Source: Verrucomicrobiota bacterium (GTDB taxonomy: Bacteria; Verrucomicrobiota; Verrucomicrobiia; Limisphaerales; JADLHS01). Taken from it: a stretch of 5,441 nt of DNA. The stretch is from the NCBI GenBank assembly GCA_004297495.1, contig SCTL01000136.1:1-5441 (forward strand). Direction: 5' to 3'. The translations under genes were made by a program, and so were the position numbers. This document shows, one piece after another, positions 4,729 to 5,441 of this stretch; the first letter of the stretch is position 1; every line of letters starts with the position of its first letter. Under the pieces are notes generated by a model, which searched no databases, was not told the origin of the DNA, and was given only the letters and a program-made list of their open reading frames with translations.

Positions 4729-5441
4729 TTAGTTATTATGTTCGATGGCAACGATGCGGACGTTCTTGTTCTCAAACACCCGCGTCCAGTTTGCGCCGTT
4801 CTCCAGTTCCGCATTGGTCGGGCTGTCGCCAGCGACCGCCGCTGAATTGAACTTCACGCCGCGCGGATGCAGGATGTAACGCCGCCGATTGATCAGCACC
4901 GTGTCGCTGTCGAGAGCGACGCGCGCAATCTCAACGCCCTCCGTGCCGAACCCGCCCTGCAACGGCGCGGAACCCAGCGCGGCAGCGCCCTTGCCAAACG
5001 CGCCCGGACCGAACAGGTAACTCGTGTAAACCTGACCATCCGTCGTGCCCGCGCGCACTGGCATGCCGTCGTCCACGATCACGCGCCGGCCCTGGAACGT
5101 CTTGATCTGAGCCTTGCCCTCGCTGTCGGGGATGAAGTCAATCAAGTCCAGCTTGCGCAACGCCGCCTCGGTGGCCGAGTGCATCGCAATTGCCACGAGC
5201 CGGTCACCGCGATCACCGAGCTTCACCGTCGCATCCACGAACGTCGCGCCGTTGAGACGCGTGACGGCGGATTGGCCCGCGACCGTTTCGCTCGCGATAG
5301 CCAGCTTGTTGCCCGCCATCGAGGCCGCGGCGAAGATGCCCTTCAGACTGGAGAGCAACAGTGTTTGATCCGTGCGCGCCCAGTAGTCAGCAACCAGGTC
5401 CACAATCGCCGCCATCGGATCATCGCCCGAAACTGCCTTCG
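4729..5441 (-). CDS. Phage major capsid protein, HK97-fold Gp13-like type, N-terminus outside window
   Basis: This forms the icosahedral shell of the virion. The visible 237 residues are the C-terminal part. The frame stays open from the ATG at 5415 to the right edge (reading KAVSGDDP before that Met), so that Met is probably internal. Recognisable family positions, counted from it, are ADYWART (9-15), IAMHSATEAALRKLDLIDF (76-94), GRRVIVDDGMPV (109-120), SYLFGPGAFGKG (132-143), RRYILHPRGVKF (178-189) and SPTNAELENGANW (198-210), ending VRIVAIEHNN. Order and spacing match phage coat proteins of roughly 320-340 aa, so about a quarter to a third is missing. No frameshift or internal stop is seen, so the head gene looks functional. 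Portal, protease/scaffold and terminase would be expected further right. Confidence 0.92.
   Translation of the reverse strand, partial: KAVSGDDPMAAIVDLVADYWARTDQTLLLSSLKGIFAAASMAGNKLAIASETVAGQSAVTRLNGATFVDATVKLGDRGDRLVAIAMHSATEAALRKLDLIDFIPDSEGKAQIKTFQGRRVIVDDGMPVRAGTTDGQVYTSYLFGPGAFGKGAAALGSAPLQGGFGTEGVEIARVALDSDTVLINRRRYILHPRGVKFNSAAVAGDSPTNAELENGANWTRVFENKNVRIVAIEHNN

Larger units (their letters stand above)
1284..5441 (-). mobile_element. Integrated phage-type element, left end at tRNA-Ser, right end outside window
   Basis: All genes from 1375 to the right edge run leftward and overlap or nearly touch. They include a recognisable phage major capsid protein, a DnaT_2-like connector-position protein and an AlpA-like HTH protein. 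The block starts immediately after the CCA of tRNA-Ser, a classical tyrosine-recombinase target. No integrase is in view and the second attachment site would lie off the right edge, so the precise border is inferred. A fixed, degraded prophage that only happens to lie beside the tRNA is possible. Confidence 0.75.

Noticed and set aside
1..5441. CRISPR array, rRNA or diversity-generating retroelement
   Set aside because: No regularly spaced repeats with unique spacers, no rRNA-like sequence and no reverse transcriptase or template/variable repeat pair were seen.

Overview
The window joins ordinary bacterial chromosome on the left (about 1-1283) to an integrated phage-type element on the right (about 1284-5441, running off the right edge). 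The left part holds the C-terminal 363 residues of a XylR-like sugar-responsive AraC regulator and a complete tRNA-Ser(GCT) gene with its own promoter, both on the + strand. XylR-type regulators of this layout and small helix-turn-helix proteins like the one next to the tRNA are, from memory, common in Verrucomicrobiota and related PVC bacteria. The lipoprotein signal peptide fits a Gram-negative envelope. Verrucomicrobiota is my best guess for the host; it is an inference from protein style, not proven here.

The right part is a tightly packed leftward (- strand) gene set read from the right edge toward the tRNA. In order of transcription it holds: the C-terminal part of a major capsid protein; two small unknown proteins (72 and 60 aa); a 278-aa LamG/concanavalin-like protein; a 71-aa small phage protein; a 176-aa DnaT_2-like protein (probable head-tail connector position); a 110-aa one-TM coiled-coil membrane protein; a 223-aa lipoprotein with three further TM segments; and a 98-aa AlpA/excisionase-like HTH protein. 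Genes overlap or sit within a few bases of one another (TGATG, 23-nt, ATGA, 2-nt, 7-nt, 4-nt and ATGA junctions). The only sizeable gap, 85 nt after the capsid gene, contains a perfect AAGGAGGT and a GAAA-capped hairpin.

The genes read as a virion-head module followed by an envelope/lysis-type pair and a DNA-binding protein that may control excision or transcription, with the tRNA-Ser 3' end as the likely attachment site. What is missing is notable: no tail genes lie between the connector-like gene and the chromosome edge, and no integrase lies beside the tRNA. The element could be a capsid-forming satellite, a phage with an unusual gene order, or a deleted prophage. Only sequence beyond the right edge can tell these apart. 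No stretch longer than 300 bases lacks a gene.
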